DNA of 64,000 nt from Acinetobacter gandensis (GTDB taxonomy: Bacteria; Pseudomonadota; Gammaproteobacteria; Pseudomonadales; Moraxellaceae). Shown one piece after another: positions 35,801 through 46,001 of this stretch. Within the stretch, counting starts at the first letter, position 1. Every line of letters begins with the position of its first letter. Where the stretch lies: positions 228,851-292,850 of the forward strand of contig NZ_LZDS01000025.1 in assembly GCF_001678755.1 (NCBI RefSeq), in the 5' to 3' direction. The translations under genes were made by a program, and so were the position numbers. Below the pieces are notes generated by a model. That model was not told where the DNA came from, searched no databases, and saw nothing but the letters and a program-made list of their open reading frames with translations.

Positions 35801-36322
35801 ATGTTTTATATAATAAAAAATGGTTTTACACTATTTGAGATCATTATTACCATTCTCATTATCGCCATCATTACAACAATTGCATTGCCTCACTTCCATA
35901 AAATGATGGCAGAACGAGAAATCAAGAAAGTTAAAGCAACAATTATCAGCTCAAGCCATTATGCACGTAACCATGCATCTCTATACCATGCAAACATTGT
36001 GATATGCCCAACGCCTGATCTAAAACAATGTCAATCCAATCATTGGAATACAGGCTTTTTAATTTTTATCGATCAAAATAAGAATCGACAAGTTGATTCG
36101 AATGAAAAAATTTTATACCAAGAAGCACTCAACCTAAAATATGGTGATTTAAATTGGCGCGGAACGCTCAGCACTCCAAGTTTAACCTTTCAAGCTTTAT
36201 CCGGTTTACCCATTGGTTCTAATGGAAGTTTCTATTATTGTTCTAAATCTGATCTTCCGCATCAAAGAATCATTATGAGCAAGATGGCACACATTCGAAT
36301 CGAAAATCCATCAACATGCTAG
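35801..36322 (+). CDS. GspH/FimT-type pseudopilin
   Basis: A 173-residue type IV pilin-like protein. The prepilin cleavage site is G8|FTLFE with the essential Glu at mature position 5, followed by a hydrophobic helix (IIITILIIAIITTIALP). The C-terminal globular part has four or five Cys. FimT/GspH minor pseudopilins are assembled into type IV pili and assist DNA uptake or surface motility. AGGAT precedes the ATG. Other pilus genes are not adjacent, which is common for Acinetobacter fimT-like genes. Confidence 0.88.
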   Translation: MFYIIKNGFTLFEIIITILIIAIITTIALPHFHKMMAEREIKKVKATIISSSHYARNHASLYHANIVICPTPDLKQCQSNHWNTGFLIFIDQNKNRQVDSNEKILYQEALNLKYGDLNWRGTLSTPSLTFQALSGLPIGSNGSFYYCSKSDLPHQRIIMSKMAHIRIENPSTC

Positions 36323-36430
36323 AGAACCGATGCGTCTACGAACATCTTTGAAATTCACTTTATTGAAAGCTAAATTTGCCTATACTGCTTTGGATTTTGA
36401 AATTTTAAACAGAACAATGGAAGCATAAAA

Positions 36431-37606
36431 ATGACAGAAATCGTAATTGTAAATGGTGCACGTACTGCAATGGGTGGTTTCCAAGGCAGCCTAGCATCTG
36501 TAACCGCACCTGAACTTGGTGCTGTAACAATCAAAGAAGCTGTAGCTCGCTCTGGTTTACAAGCAAATGATATTGAAGAAGTGATTATGGGCTGTGTTCT
36601 ACCTGCTGGATTGAAGCAAGGTCCTGCACGCCAAGCTATGCGACAAGCTGGACTACCGGATAGTACAGGCGCAGTTACGATTAATAAGCTATGCGGTTCA
36701 GGTATGAAGGCCGTAATGCAAGCAGCAGATATGATTAAAGCCGGTTCTGCAAATTTCGTAGTTGCTGGTGGTATGGAATCTATGAGTAATGCACCTTATG
36801 TCCTCACTAAAGCACGTTCAGGTTATCGCATGGGCCATGGTGACGTTAAAGATCACATGTTCCTTGATGGATTAGAAGATGCTGAAACAGGCCGCCTAAT
36901 GGGTTCATTTGCTCAAGACATGGCAAATACAAAAGGTTATACCCGTGAACAAATGGATGACTTTGCGATCCGTTCACTGAAACGTGCGCAAACTGCAATC
37001 AATGAAGGTTACTTTGCCGATGAAATCGTACCTGTTACAGTTTCAAGTCGTAAAGGCGATGTGGTCATTGATAAAGATGAACAACCTTTTAACGCTAATT
37101 TAGAAAAAATCCCAACATTACGTCCTGCGTTTGCCAAAGATGGCACCATTACCGCGGCTAATGCCAGTTCAATTTCTGATGGGGCTTCTGCGTTGGTGCT
37201 TACTTCGGCAGAACAAGCAGCAAGCAAAGGTTTAAGTCCTTTAGCTAAAATCGTGGCTTATGCCTCAAACTCACAGCATCCATCAGAATTTACCATTGCG
37301 CCTGTTGGTGCCATTCAAAAAGTTTTAAATCAAACTGGTTGGTCTGTTGCGGATGTTGACCTGTGGGAAATCAATGAAGCTTTTGCCATGGTAACCATGT
37401 GTCCGATAGATGAATTCAAATTAGACCCAGAAAAAGTCAATATTCATGGCGGTGCTTGTGCACTAGGCCATCCTGTCGGCTCTACCGGTTCACGTATCAT
37501 TTTGACTTTGATTCATGCACTGAAACGCACAGGTGGCAAACGTGGTATTGCAGCGCTATGCATTGGTGGTGGCGAAGCAACTGCTGTGGCGATTGAACTG
37601 CTTTAA
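36431..37606 (+). CDS. Acetyl-CoA C-acetyltransferase (thiolase)
   Basis: A 391-residue thiolase that condenses two acetyl-CoA or cleaves acetoacetyl-CoA. The nucleophilic Cys88 lies in INKLCGSGMKAV, the His in GGACALGHPVGSTGSR near residue 350, and the second active Cys in LCIGGGEATA near residue 377. Length and the short-chain pattern (ESMSNAPYVL) point to AtoB/PhaA-type biosynthetic or acetoacetyl-CoA thiolases. It stands alone, so the pathway (ketone body, PHB or fatty acid) is not determined. Confidence 0.92.
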   Translation: MTEIVIVNGARTAMGGFQGSLASVTAPELGAVTIKEAVARSGLQANDIEEVIMGCVLPAGLKQGPARQAMRQAGLPDSTGAVTINKLCGSGMKAVMQAADMIKAGSANFVVAGGMESMSNAPYVLTKARSGYRMGHGDVKDHMFLDGLEDAETGRLMGSFAQDMANTKGYTREQMDDFAIRSLKRAQTAINEGYFADEIVPVTVSSRKGDVVIDKDEQPFNANLEKIPTLRPAFAKDGTITAANASSISDGASALVLTSAEQAASKGLSPLAKIVAYASNSQHPSEFTIAPVGAIQKVLNQTGWSVADVDLWEINEAFAMVTMCPIDEFKLDPEKVNIHGGACALGHPVGSTGSRIILTLIHALKRTGGKRGIAALCIGGGEATAVAIELL

Positions 37607-37617
37607 TTTACTGTTTT

Positions 37618-37660
37618 AATTCTCTCTCCCTCGGGAGAGAGCTAGAGAGAGGGGCTTTTA
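37618..37660. repeat. REP-like palindrome / terminator after the thiolase gene
   Basis: TCTCTCCC / GGGAGAGA with a TC loop, followed by a degenerate second half GAGAGAGGGG and a T-run. Such CT/GA-rich palindromes are common intergenic repeats in many bacteria and can act as terminators. Confidence 0.55.
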
Positions 37661-37785
37661 CTCCCCTTCCTATAGAATTTTAAATCCCTCTTTTGAGGTG
37701 TTTTTTATACTTACACTTTTTCATCTTTTATTCTGCTTAAGCCTGTTAAATTAGAACCATCAAAACAACAAAAAAAAGGCTTTAC

Positions 37786-38235
37786 ATGCAACTCAATCAC
37801 TATCTAAATTTTCAAGGCAATACTGAAATAGCTTTTAATTTTTACAAATCTGTATTTGGCGGAGAGTTTTTGAATCTCATGCGTTACGGTGATTTACCCG
37901 CTGAAGATGGTATCCAGCTATCTGAAACCGACAAGCAAAAAATTATGCATATCTCCCTGCCGATTAATGAGTTCACAACTTTAATGGCTTCAGATGTAAA
38001 TGAGCAGTTTTGCGCACAAACCAACCAACCTTTTACTGTCGGTACGAATCACTATATTTCTATTAATCTAGCATCATCTGAACAGGATCAAGCAAAACAA
38101 CTTTTTGACGCGTTATCAAAAGATGGAACAATTGAAATGCCCTTGGATAAAACCTTTTGGGGAGCACTCTATGGCGCATTTACCGATCAGTTCGGTATTA
38201 AATGGATGGTCAATTGCCAGCTTGAAAACGAATAA
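37786..38235 (+). CDS. VOC family protein, PhnB-like
   Basis: A 149-residue glyoxalase/bleomycin-resistance (VOC) fold protein of the PhnB-like subgroup: HYLNFQGNTEIAFNFYKSVF at residues 4-23 and a C-terminal WGALYGAFTDQFGIKWM are typical. These proteins are often mis-named 3-demethylubiquinone methyltransferases; most have no known reaction. Not in an operon; a strong terminator follows. Confidence 0.87.
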   Translation: MQLNHYLNFQGNTEIAFNFYKSVFGGEFLNLMRYGDLPAEDGIQLSETDKQKIMHISLPINEFTTLMASDVNEQFCAQTNQPFTVGTNHYISINLASSEQDQAKQLFDALSKDGTIEMPLDKTFWGALYGAFTDQFGIKWMVNCQLENE

Positions 38236-38260
38236 TCACTCATTAAAAGTATTTCGATCA

Positions 38261-38291
38261 ATAAAAAAGCCTCCGAACGGAGGCTTTTTTA
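38261..38291. terminator. Bidirectional terminator, VOC gene / DUF934 gene
   Basis: AAAAAAGCCTCC / GGAGGCTTTTTT with a GAAC loop between convergent genes. Confidence 0.93.
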
Positions 38292-38305
38292 ATCAATCAC
38301 GGCAC

Positions 38306-38791
38306 TTAAGCACCTGTTTGATAATGCGCTTGCGGCACCGCAGTTGAAGCTTGGTAAGGGTTAGTAAAATCACCTAAACCTGCAGCAGCCTCAGTAATAT
38401 CCTTGCCTTCTTTAACCACAAAACTATCAAAACCTGAACGTTTCATGTAATTCAACACATCTTTAAAGACATCACCTGTTGCACGAAGTTCACCTTGGAA
38501 ACCTTGGCGACGTAACAATGCAGCAAATGAATAGCCACGACCATCATTAAAGCCTGCAAAATCGATGAAAATTGTATCTAGCTGATCTAATGGAAATTGA
38601 TGATCTTCAGGAGATGCATCAACTGTAACGAATAAACCTTTTTTACCGCTAATATTCGCCAATTGATCTAATTGCTCAACGGTTAAGACCACATCACCTT
38701 GTGGCAACACACCATCTTCACCAATCACTTGATAGGTATTATTAGTAACAGAGCCATCTTTAGTGAGGACTTGAAGTGCGGTATTAAGCAT
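38306..38791 (-). CDS. DUF934 protein, sulfite-reductase partner
   Basis: A 161-residue protein of the DUF934 family, which occurs next to cysI in many proteobacteria lacking cysJ and is thought to support sulfite reduction. Supporting blocks are FNDGRGYSFAALLRRQGFQG in the middle and GELRATGDVFKD after it. The start at 38791 has AAGGAG 7 bases upstream and overlaps the cysI stop by 8 bases, giving tight coupling. An in-frame start further upstream would lie fully inside cysI and is rejected. Its exact biochemical function is unproven. Confidence 0.9.
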   Translation of the reverse strand: MLNTALQVLTKDGSVTNNTYQVIGEDGVLPQGDVVLTVEQLDQLANISGKKGLFVTVDASPEDHQFPLDQLDTIFIDFAGFNDGRGYSFAALLRRQGFQGELRATGDVFKDVLNYMKRSGFDSFVVKEGKDITEAAAGLGDFTNPYQASTAVPQAHYQTGA

Positions 38792-40427
38792 ATGCACGCT
38801 CCTTAAATGGTTGAATACCAACACGGCGGTAAGTATCAATAAACCCTTCACCTTCAGTACGAAGATCAAGATAAGTATTTAAAATTTCATCAATAATATC
38901 TGGTACAACGTCAGCCGCAAATGATGGGCCAAGAATATCGCCAATTGAAGCATCATGATCCGCATTACCACCTAAGGTAATTTGGTAGAATTCAGCGCCT
39001 TTTTTATCTACACCTAAAATACCAATGTTACCTACATGGTGGTGACCACAAGCATTCATACAACCTGAAATATTCAAGTCGATTTTGCCAAGGTTATAAA
39101 TGGTATCAAGATCGTCAAAACGACGTGAAATCGCTTCAGAAATTGGAATTGATTTCGCATTTGCCAATGAACAGAAATCACCACCTGGGCAGCAAATAAT
39201 GTCTGTTAAGAAGCCAATGTGTGCACGTGCCAAATTGTGTTGATCAAGGATTTTCCACAATTCGAATAAATCTTTTTGCGGTACATCAACAAGTGCAATA
39301 TTTTGTTCATGCGTCGTACGGAACTCACCAAAAGTATATTTATCAGCAAGATCTGCAATCAAATTCATTTCTTCAACAGTCATATCACCCGGTGCAATAC
39401 CCGCACGTTTCAGTGAAATGGTCACAATACGATAGCCTTTAACTTTATGCGCATTGGTGTTGATATTGAACCATTGTTTGAATTTTGGCTCAGCTGCAAA
39501 TTGTTCACCAAAGTCTTCATCTGCATAGTCTTGATAATCAAATGGTGTGAAGTTCTCATCCATTTTTTTCAAGGTGTCTGCATCAACTTTTAAAGTCTTG
39601 ATGGTATGTGCAAATTCAGCTTCAACTTTTTCAGCAAATACAGCTGGTGTCAGTGCTTTCACTAAAATTTTGATACGCGCTTTATATTTATTGTCACGAC
39701 GACCATGCAAGTTATAGACACGAAGCACGGCTTCTAGGTATGCAATAAGGTCTTCACGTGGCAAGAAATCACGAATAAAGCTACCAATGACAGGTGTACG
39801 ACCTAAACCACCACCGACTTTAATTTTGTAGCCGATCTCACCTGCTTCATTTTTCACGATATACACACCGATATCATGGAAAGATGTTGCAGCACGGTCA
39901 GTTTCTTCAAGTGCAGACACTGCAATTTTGAACTTACGAGGCAAGAATGCAAATTCAGGATGGAATGTTGACCATTGACGAATCAATTCACACGTTGGAC
40001 GTGGGTCTGCAATTTCGCCTGCAACCACACCTGCATATTGGTCAGTCGTGGTATTACGAATACAGTTCCCTGAGGTTTGAATCGCATGCATTTGAACAGA
40101 TGCAAGCTCTTGCAACATGTCAGGCACGTTTTCTAGTGCAGGCCAGTTGAACTGAATGTTTTGACGTGTTGAAACGTGCGCATAACCACGGTCGTAGTCT
40201 TGAGCAAGTTGTGCAATTTTACGTAATTGTTTTGAGTTCATTAGACCATAAGGCACAGCAACACGCAGCATTGGCGCATAACGTTGTACATAAAGGCCAT
40301 TTTGAAGACGCAGTGGACGGTACTCATCTTCCGTCAATTTGCCTGCTAAATAACGTTCCGTTTGATCACGGAACTGTGCAACACGTTCATTAACCAGTTG
40401 CTGGTCAAAATCAGTATATAAATACAT
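38784..40427 (-). CDS. cysI: Sulfite reductase hemoprotein CysI (ferredoxin type)
   Basis: A 547-residue nitrite/sulfite reductase with two ferredoxin-like halves and a siroheme-[4Fe-4S] site: CCPGGDFC near residue 432 and SGCMNACGHHH near 474 supply the four Cys. It reduces sulfite to sulfide for cysteine synthesis. The absence of an adjacent flavoprotein cysJ and the DUF934 partner suggest ferredoxin or another donor. The family also contains nitrite reductases; the DUF934 context favours sulfite. Cytosolic. Confidence 0.92.
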   Translation of the reverse strand: MYLYTDFDQQLVNERVAQFRDQTERYLAGKLTEDEYRPLRLQNGLYVQRYAPMLRVAVPYGLMNSKQLRKIAQLAQDYDRGYAHVSTRQNIQFNWPALENVPDMLQELASVQMHAIQTSGNCIRNTTTDQYAGVVAGEIADPRPTCELIRQWSTFHPEFAFLPRKFKIAVSALEETDRAATSFHDIGVYIVKNEAGEIGYKIKVGGGLGRTPVIGSFIRDFLPREDLIAYLEAVLRVYNLHGRRDNKYKARIKILVKALTPAVFAEKVEAEFAHTIKTLKVDADTLKKMDENFTPFDYQDYADEDFGEQFAAEPKFKQWFNINTNAHKVKGYRIVTISLKRAGIAPGDMTVEEMNLIADLADKYTFGEFRTTHEQNIALVDVPQKDLFELWKILDQHNLARAHIGFLTDIICCPGGDFCSLANAKSIPISEAISRRFDDLDTIYNLGKIDLNISGCMNACGHHHVGNIGILGVDKKGAEFYQITLGGNADHDASIGDILGPSFAADVVPDIIDEILNTYLDLRTEGEGFIDTYRRVGIQPFKERAYA

Positions 40428-40640
40428 GGCGTACAGCTAGTAATTTCTATTATAACGGTGCACAGCATAACGAGATTTGATCTATCAAGAAAATGCGTTT
40501 TTTACATATTTAATAGCGATTTTATTGATAAGACAATCGTAATTTCACTGATATAGCGGATTGCAGGCACTCATTTCATCTATTTCTCTATATTGATTAT
40601 TTTTATCATTGCTTAGCACATTTACTCATATACAGTTACA

Positions 40641-40672
40641 TAAAAAAAGCCCGACGAATCGGACTTTCTTTT
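40641..40672 (-). terminator. Terminator of gcd
   Basis: On the minus strand AAAGTCCGA pairs with TCGGGCTTT (one U-G wobble) around TTCG, followed by a run of seven T. Confidence 0.88.
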
Positions 40673-40691
40673 CTTGGTTTTTTAAAGCCAA

Positions 40692-43097
40692 TTATTTTTT
40701 ATCTGGTAAAGCATAGGCCACTAAATAGTCACCCATTTTAGTACCAAATGAACCATGTCCACCGGCCATAATCACAACATATTGCTTACCATTCATTTCA
40801 TAAGTCATTGGTGTCGCTTGACCACCTGCTGGTAAACGTCCTTCCCACAAAGTATCGCCATTGGTTACATTGATTGCGCGCATATAGTTATCTTGCGTAC
40901 CACCAACAAACATCACATTACCCGCAGTCGAAATTGAACCACCAAGACCAGGAACACCAATTTTTACTGCTGGAAGTTGGAATAAATTTGGAAGACTGTC
41001 GCGAATCGTCCCGATACGTTTTTTCCAAACAACTTCATGGGTATTTAAATCAACACCTGCAGTAAAGCCCCAAGATGGTTGTTTACAAGGTAGACCAAGT
41101 GGTGACAAGAAGGCTTTAATTTCTACACCATAAGGTACACCATACATCGGTTGAACGCCTTGTTCAGTACCTGCACCTTTCGCTGTTTGCGCGCGGTTCG
41201 GATCTGTAGGAATCAACTTAGTCACAAATGGCAAGCCAATTGGGTTCATCACAGCCACTTGACGGTCTTGGTTGACCGACATCCCCCCCCATTCAAATAC
41301 ACCCAAGTTACCTGGGAATACTAAAGTACCGTTTTCTGAAGGTGGAGTGTAAATGCCATCATAGTTCAATGATTTGAAATAAACACGACACATCAACTGG
41401 TCAAACATGGTTGCGCCCCACATTTGTTTATCCGTCAACTTATCTTTTGGTGCTAAATCAAAATCCGAGAACGGTTGAGTTGCTGAGTAGCGCTCACCTT
41501 TCGTTTGTGGACCACGTTTCACTGTTTGTGGCACAGGTTTCTCAGTGATTGGAACAATTGCTTTACCTGTACGACGGTCGAGCACGAACGCGTTACCAGT
41601 TTTAGTTAAGACATAAATTGCAGGTACTGTATTTCCTGATTTATCTTTGATCTCCGCCAATGAGGGTTGAGATGGTACATCCATATCCCACAAATCATGA
41701 TGGGTTGTTTGGAAGTTCCAAATCAATTTACCTGTCGATGCATTTAATGCCAACATTGAGTTCGCATAACGTTCATCAAGTTCAGTACGATGACCACCAT
41801 AAATATCTGGTGTGCCTACGCCTGTTGGTACATAAACAATATCGAGTTTTTCGTCATAAGCCAAAGGTGCCCATGCATTCGGAGAGGCCACAGAGAATTT
41901 TTGACCTTCGCCCGGCATAGCATTTGGATCTTGCGCACCAGTATCAAAAATCCACAACAATTCACCAGTGTTGACATCGTAACCACGAATAACACCTGAT
42001 GGTTCTTTAGTCGAGAAGTTATCTGTAGTTGAACCGCCAATCACAATGGTTGTACCAGTTACAACTGGAGGTGATGTTGGAATATAACCACCTGGATAAG
42101 GATAAGGCATATCTTTTTGTAGATCGACCTGACCATTATGACCGAAGTCAGTACATGCTTTACCTGTATCTGCATTCACCGCAACCAAACGACCATCGTT
42201 CACTGGTAAGATCACTTTACGTGGACATTCTGTTGAGCTTGAACGTTTGTTGACTAAACTTTTTGCAAATTGAGTCGTGTTCGCTGCATCAAAATAAGAT
42301 ACGCCACGACAAGTTAAATGTTGATAGGTATTATCCGCTTTCAGTTTCGGATCGAATGCCCATTTTTCTTTGCCTGTCGCAGGATCAAGTGCAATTAAAC
42401 GTTGATGTGTTGTACACATAAACATGTTGTTGCCAACTTTAATTGGCGTCACCTGATTGGTAGTTTCACCTGAGTCATTTTCTGTTGGCATTTCACCAGT
42501 ACGGAAAGTCCAGGCAACTTCCAAATCTTTCACGTTGTCGCTATTGATTTGAGTCAATGGTGAATAACGTACCCCACCCTGAGTACGACCATAGGCAGGC
42601 CAATCTTCAGGAGCAACCCCCTCAATTGCCGCAGCGGCTTGAGGTTGAGTATTTTTAATTTCACCATGTATTTCTTGTGGATCATTAAAAATAGAATAAA
42701 TCATCACCACAATGGCAATAGCTAAAGTACTTGATAAAGCAATTTTGCTGGTTTTACTGTCCAATATGCCACGAGTGACTGCTGGAATTAACAGCCACAG
42801 GCCCAGTAAACCTAAAATATCAAAACGTGGTGCAAGTGCCCAGAAGTCTGAACCGACTTCCCAAAGTCCCCAAATAATCGTACCAATCATCAATATGGCA
42901 TAAATATATAGGGAAGAGCTTTGATTTTTTCTTAAGAATACAGCTGATGCAAACATCAACAGACCAGCAATGATGTAGTACCAAGACCCACCAAGGACTG
43001 CCAGCCAGATACCACCAAAAAGAAGAACAAGACCGAAAATTGCCATCACAACGACGGTAAATGTCCGCATTCCTGTTCCTGTAGATGGATTACTCAT
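40692..43097 (-). CDS. gcd: Membrane-bound PQQ-dependent glucose dehydrogenase
   Basis: An 801-residue quinoprotein, the same length as Acinetobacter GdhA. The first ~150 residues hold five membrane helices; the rest is a periplasmic eight-bladed propeller with W-docking repeats such as DWPAYGRTQGGVRYSPLTQI near residue 175 and late GGHGSFGTKMGDYLVAYALP. It oxidises glucose and other aldoses to lactones in the periplasm, passing electrons to ubiquinone. The start at 43097 has GAGGTGG upstream; an upstream extension of 25 codons is rejected. The OprB porin gene just upstream supplies substrate. Confidence 0.95.
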   Translation of the reverse strand: MSNPSTGTGMRTFTVVVMAIFGLVLLFGGIWLAVLGGSWYYIIAGLLMFASAVFLRKNQSSSLYIYAILMIGTIIWGLWEVGSDFWALAPRFDILGLLGLWLLIPAVTRGILDSKTSKIALSSTLAIAIVVMIYSIFNDPQEIHGEIKNTQPQAAAAIEGVAPEDWPAYGRTQGGVRYSPLTQINSDNVKDLEVAWTFRTGEMPTENDSGETTNQVTPIKVGNNMFMCTTHQRLIALDPATGKEKWAFDPKLKADNTYQHLTCRGVSYFDAANTTQFAKSLVNKRSSSTECPRKVILPVNDGRLVAVNADTGKACTDFGHNGQVDLQKDMPYPYPGGYIPTSPPVVTGTTIVIGGSTTDNFSTKEPSGVIRGYDVNTGELLWIFDTGAQDPNAMPGEGQKFSVASPNAWAPLAYDEKLDIVYVPTGVGTPDIYGGHRTELDERYANSMLALNASTGKLIWNFQTTHHDLWDMDVPSQPSLAEIKDKSGNTVPAIYVLTKTGNAFVLDRRTGKAIVPITEKPVPQTVKRGPQTKGERYSATQPFSDFDLAPKDKLTDKQMWGATMFDQLMCRVYFKSLNYDGIYTPPSENGTLVFPGNLGVFEWGGMSVNQDRQVAVMNPIGLPFVTKLIPTDPNRAQTAKGAGTEQGVQPMYGVPYGVEIKAFLSPLGLPCKQPSWGFTAGVDLNTHEVVWKKRIGTIRDSLPNLFQLPAVKIGVPGLGGSISTAGNVMFVGGTQDNYMRAINVTNGDTLWEGRLPAGGQATPMTYEMNGKQYVVIMAGGHGSFGTKMGDYLVAYALPDKK

Positions 43098-43268
43098 GTT
43101 GACCACCTCTATTGTCGAATGTTTTACAATGCGTATAAATAAGCTCATACGCATCACCTTGTTCTGTCGCAAAAAGAAGCTGTTAAAAAAACAATTCGAT
43201 ATAGAGTATTTTTTTATCCTAATGCACTAGGTTGAATTGCTTTTATAAAAACTCTTTTTACGCAAAAA

Positions 43269-44537
43269 TTAAAATGCTGTTTGGAACTTCAGACCGCCCA
43301 CCCAAGCATTTTCACCATTTTTATATGCACCAACATGACGAACATATTGCACATTTGGACGAATGGTTAACCAGTTTGTTGCATGGATGCCGTAATAAAT
43401 TTCGGCATCGTATTCTTCACTACGACCATCATTTAGGTCATCATTGATGCTAATACGGGCAAGACCTACTGCGATTTCATCTTTGGGACGCGCATCGAAT
43501 GCGCCTTTGTAGACCAAGCCAATATTTTGCATATCACTTACATTATTGGTTTTAGTATCGTGCACGGTGGCATTGATAAACCCAGTTAAGCCACGTGATG
43601 TGTCTTCTTGATGTGCAGTCAATTGTTGTTTCGCAACGAACCAGCCACCTTGATGATGATCTTTTTCATGATTTGGATTAGCAACAACATCTGCATCGGC
43701 GCTAATGTAGTAATAACCTACACGGTATTCACCTGGTAATTTTTGCTCGCCGACTTTGGGTGTCCATACCACTTCAGCAGGTATAATGGCACCTTTAGAA
43801 CCATCAGTACTCAGATTGAAACCTTTACTGCGTTTTAAGTTTTCAGGGTTGTATTCATACACACCAGTTTGTACATAAAATTCTGGGTTTACGTTGTATT
43901 TAACACGAGCCGCCCATTGTGAAACTGGCCAATTGTACCATTGGTCGCCCACCCAGTTACCTACTTGTGAGCCACATAGAGCTAAGTTCTGAAAATCACA
44001 ATCGAAACTGTTGAAATCCTCACCTTCACCAAAACGACCGACTTTAATATCTAATTTTTGGTCTAAGAATTTTTTCTTGATCCAAAAATCTGTTAAACGC
44101 CAAGTTTGACCACGACCCCACACTTCTTGGGTCGCACTTAAATGTCCATTATCAACACCTGTAGATTGACCATTTAAGGCATCAGAGGTTTGAGAGAGAG
44201 ATCGACCATTACGCTCTGTAATGTTAATTTGCGCTTCGGTATCCGCCCATCCTGCTATCTTTTCTAAGTCTAAGTGAGCACCTATAACAAATTGATCTGC
44301 ATATTCAGTGCCATGACTTGAGGCATATTTTGAATCGAGCAAAGTGGCTAATTCACCACCGTAGCCAAAATTAAAATCATAACCTTTATTTTGCAATTCA
44401 GTTCTTTGTCCATTCCAATCACCAAGCATCCATTGGCTTTCAGCACTAAAGGCTGAGTTTCCAGCAGCAAAAGTCATACTTGATACGATTGAAGTTAGGG
44501 CGGCTGCAACTACGGTAAATTTGGGAGAGAAGCACAT
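43269..44537 (-). CDS. OprB-type carbohydrate porin (copy 2), beside gcd
   Basis: A 422-residue outer-membrane porin with a signal peptide ending SSMTFA, the OprB signature WMLGDWNGQRTELQNKGYDF, and a terminal Phe. Its place 171 bases upstream of gcd on the same strand argues that it admits glucose for periplasmic oxidation. It is a paralogue of 24089-25345: both share LGDWxGxRTEL near the N-terminus and the WGGRVKY/WAARVKYN region. TAGG precedes the ATG. Confidence 0.88.
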   Translation of the reverse strand: MCFSPKFTVVAAALTSIVSSMTFAAGNSAFSAESQWMLGDWNGQRTELQNKGYDFNFGYGGELATLLDSKYASSHGTEYADQFVIGAHLDLEKIAGWADTEAQINITERNGRSLSQTSDALNGQSTGVDNGHLSATQEVWGRGQTWRLTDFWIKKKFLDQKLDIKVGRFGEGEDFNSFDCDFQNLALCGSQVGNWVGDQWYNWPVSQWAARVKYNVNPEFYVQTGVYEYNPENLKRSKGFNLSTDGSKGAIIPAEVVWTPKVGEQKLPGEYRVGYYYISADADVVANPNHEKDHHQGGWFVAKQQLTAHQEDTSRGLTGFINATVHDTKTNNVSDMQNIGLVYKGAFDARPKDEIAVGLARISINDDLNDGRSEEYDAEIYYGIHATNWLTIRPNVQYVRHVGAYKNGENAWVGGLKFQTAF

Positions 44538-44671
44538 ATAGCAGACCTACTTATTTATAGATATTTTGTATATATTACACCTATTTTTTGTAGCTTTGTT
44601 TAACTTTTTTATTTTGATTTAATTTACCTCTTGGTAAAAATAGCCAAGTTATTAAAAACATTCTGTATTTT

Positions 44672-45790
44672 TTACCACTTTCCTTCGCCTATTTTTTGCC
44701 CCACATGCAAATAACGATTTTGTGAGCGAGAAAACTTTATTGGACAAGCTAATTGACGTTCTGTCTGTGCCGAATTTGTATCCAAAGGAACATCGACCGT
44801 CCAATCCCGTTGCAATGCCAACGCTGAATCTAATGCTTCATCTAAATGAAGTACCGGTTCGACACAGACATCTGTATTTTCAAACAAGCTTAGCCAATGA
44901 TGTAAATCCTGTTGGATGATTTTTTCCTGAATTGCCATTTTGACTTGTTTACGATCATCTGCATCAAATGAAGCGCCTTTTTCAAGCAATATTGGAAGTT
45001 CTAAAAGCTGTGCCAAACCCGAAGTAAATTGTGGCTCTAAACTACCAATGGATAGATAACGTGCATCTTTTGTTTGGTAATAATCATAAAAACTGCCACC
45101 ATTTAAATAAGATTGCTCTGGTGCTGCGGCGACACCTGCGGCCAAAACACCTGAAGCTGCCATATTATTGAGACTGACTACACAATCAGTCATGGAAATA
45201 TCGATAAATTGCCCCTGCCCGCTGCGTGCACGTTCATAAACTGCCGCAAGAATAGCAATGACAGCATGTAATGAACCACCCGCCACATCCGCAATTTGCA
45301 CGCCTAAAGCTGGCGGTCCACAGTCAATACGCCCACTGTGTCCTGATATACCAGATAATGCGAGATAATTTATATCGTGTCCGGCCTTATCTTTATATGG
45401 ACCACTTTGACCATAACCTGTAATGGAACAATAAATCAGTCGCGGATTGATCTCACTTAAAGTGTCATAACCCAGTCCTAAACGCTGCATCACACCGGGA
45501 CGGAATTGTTCTAAGACAATGTCGTAATCAGAAATTTTTGATTTAATCAGTTCTACATTTTCAGAAAGTTTTAAATCGAGTGCGATGGATTGCTTGTTGC
45601 GATTGAGATAACTATGCGAAGTCGCCTGTCCATTGGCATAAGGTGGCATCATTCGAATAAGGTCTGGACGCGTCGGTGATTCAATATGCACAACATCTGC
45701 ACCCATGTCTGCCAGATACATGGTGGCAAAAGGCCCTGGCAAAAGTGTAGAAAAATCGAGAACTTTCAATCCTTTTAAAGCTGCTTCCAT
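44672..45790 (-). CDS. CaiB/BaiF family protein, alpha-methylacyl-CoA racemase-like
   Basis: A 372-residue family III CoA-transferase/racemase. It carries GLKVLDFSTLLPGPFATMYL at the N-terminus and VVHIESPTRPDL just after, then GHDINYLALSG and IADVAGG, which place the His and Asp used by alpha-methylacyl-CoA racemases. Racemase activity inverts 2-methylacyl-CoA so that beta-oxidation can proceed; a CoA-transferase role cannot be excluded. It is divergent from the AraC-type regulator, with thiolase and FadB-like genes beyond, a context that favours branched acyl-CoA breakdown. Confidence 0.85.
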   Translation of the reverse strand: MEAALKGLKVLDFSTLLPGPFATMYLADMGADVVHIESPTRPDLIRMMPPYANGQATSHSYLNRNKQSIALDLKLSENVELIKSKISDYDIVLEQFRPGVMQRLGLGYDTLSEINPRLIYCSITGYGQSGPYKDKAGHDINYLALSGISGHSGRIDCGPPALGVQIADVAGGSLHAVIAILAAVYERARSGQGQFIDISMTDCVVSLNNMAASGVLAAGVAAAPEQSYLNGGSFYDYYQTKDARYLSIGSLEPQFTSGLAQLLELPILLEKGASFDADDRKQVKMAIQEKIIQQDLHHWLSLFENTDVCVEPVLHLDEALDSALALQRDWTVDVPLDTNSAQTERQLACPIKFSRSQNRYLHVGQKIGEGKW

Positions 45791-46001
45791 TGGAGTTTTT
45801 ACTCTATTTGTGTTGATTTTTCATTCATGTTAGAAATATAAAAAGATTAAAACAATGTCATGTTCAGCCATTTACCTTGATAGTTTCGGCAATTTACCAT
45901 GTAAAAATGGCAAAACCGCTGTTGTAAATTGCCATGATTTCATTTTTTAGCGTCATTTAGGTCAAGCATTAGTGAACATTAAAGAGACTGAAGGATTAAA
46001 C

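Noticed and set aside
38792..38869. N-terminal extension of the DUF934 protein
   Set aside because: The extension lies wholly inside cysI, while a strong AAGGAG sits before the internal ATG at 38791.
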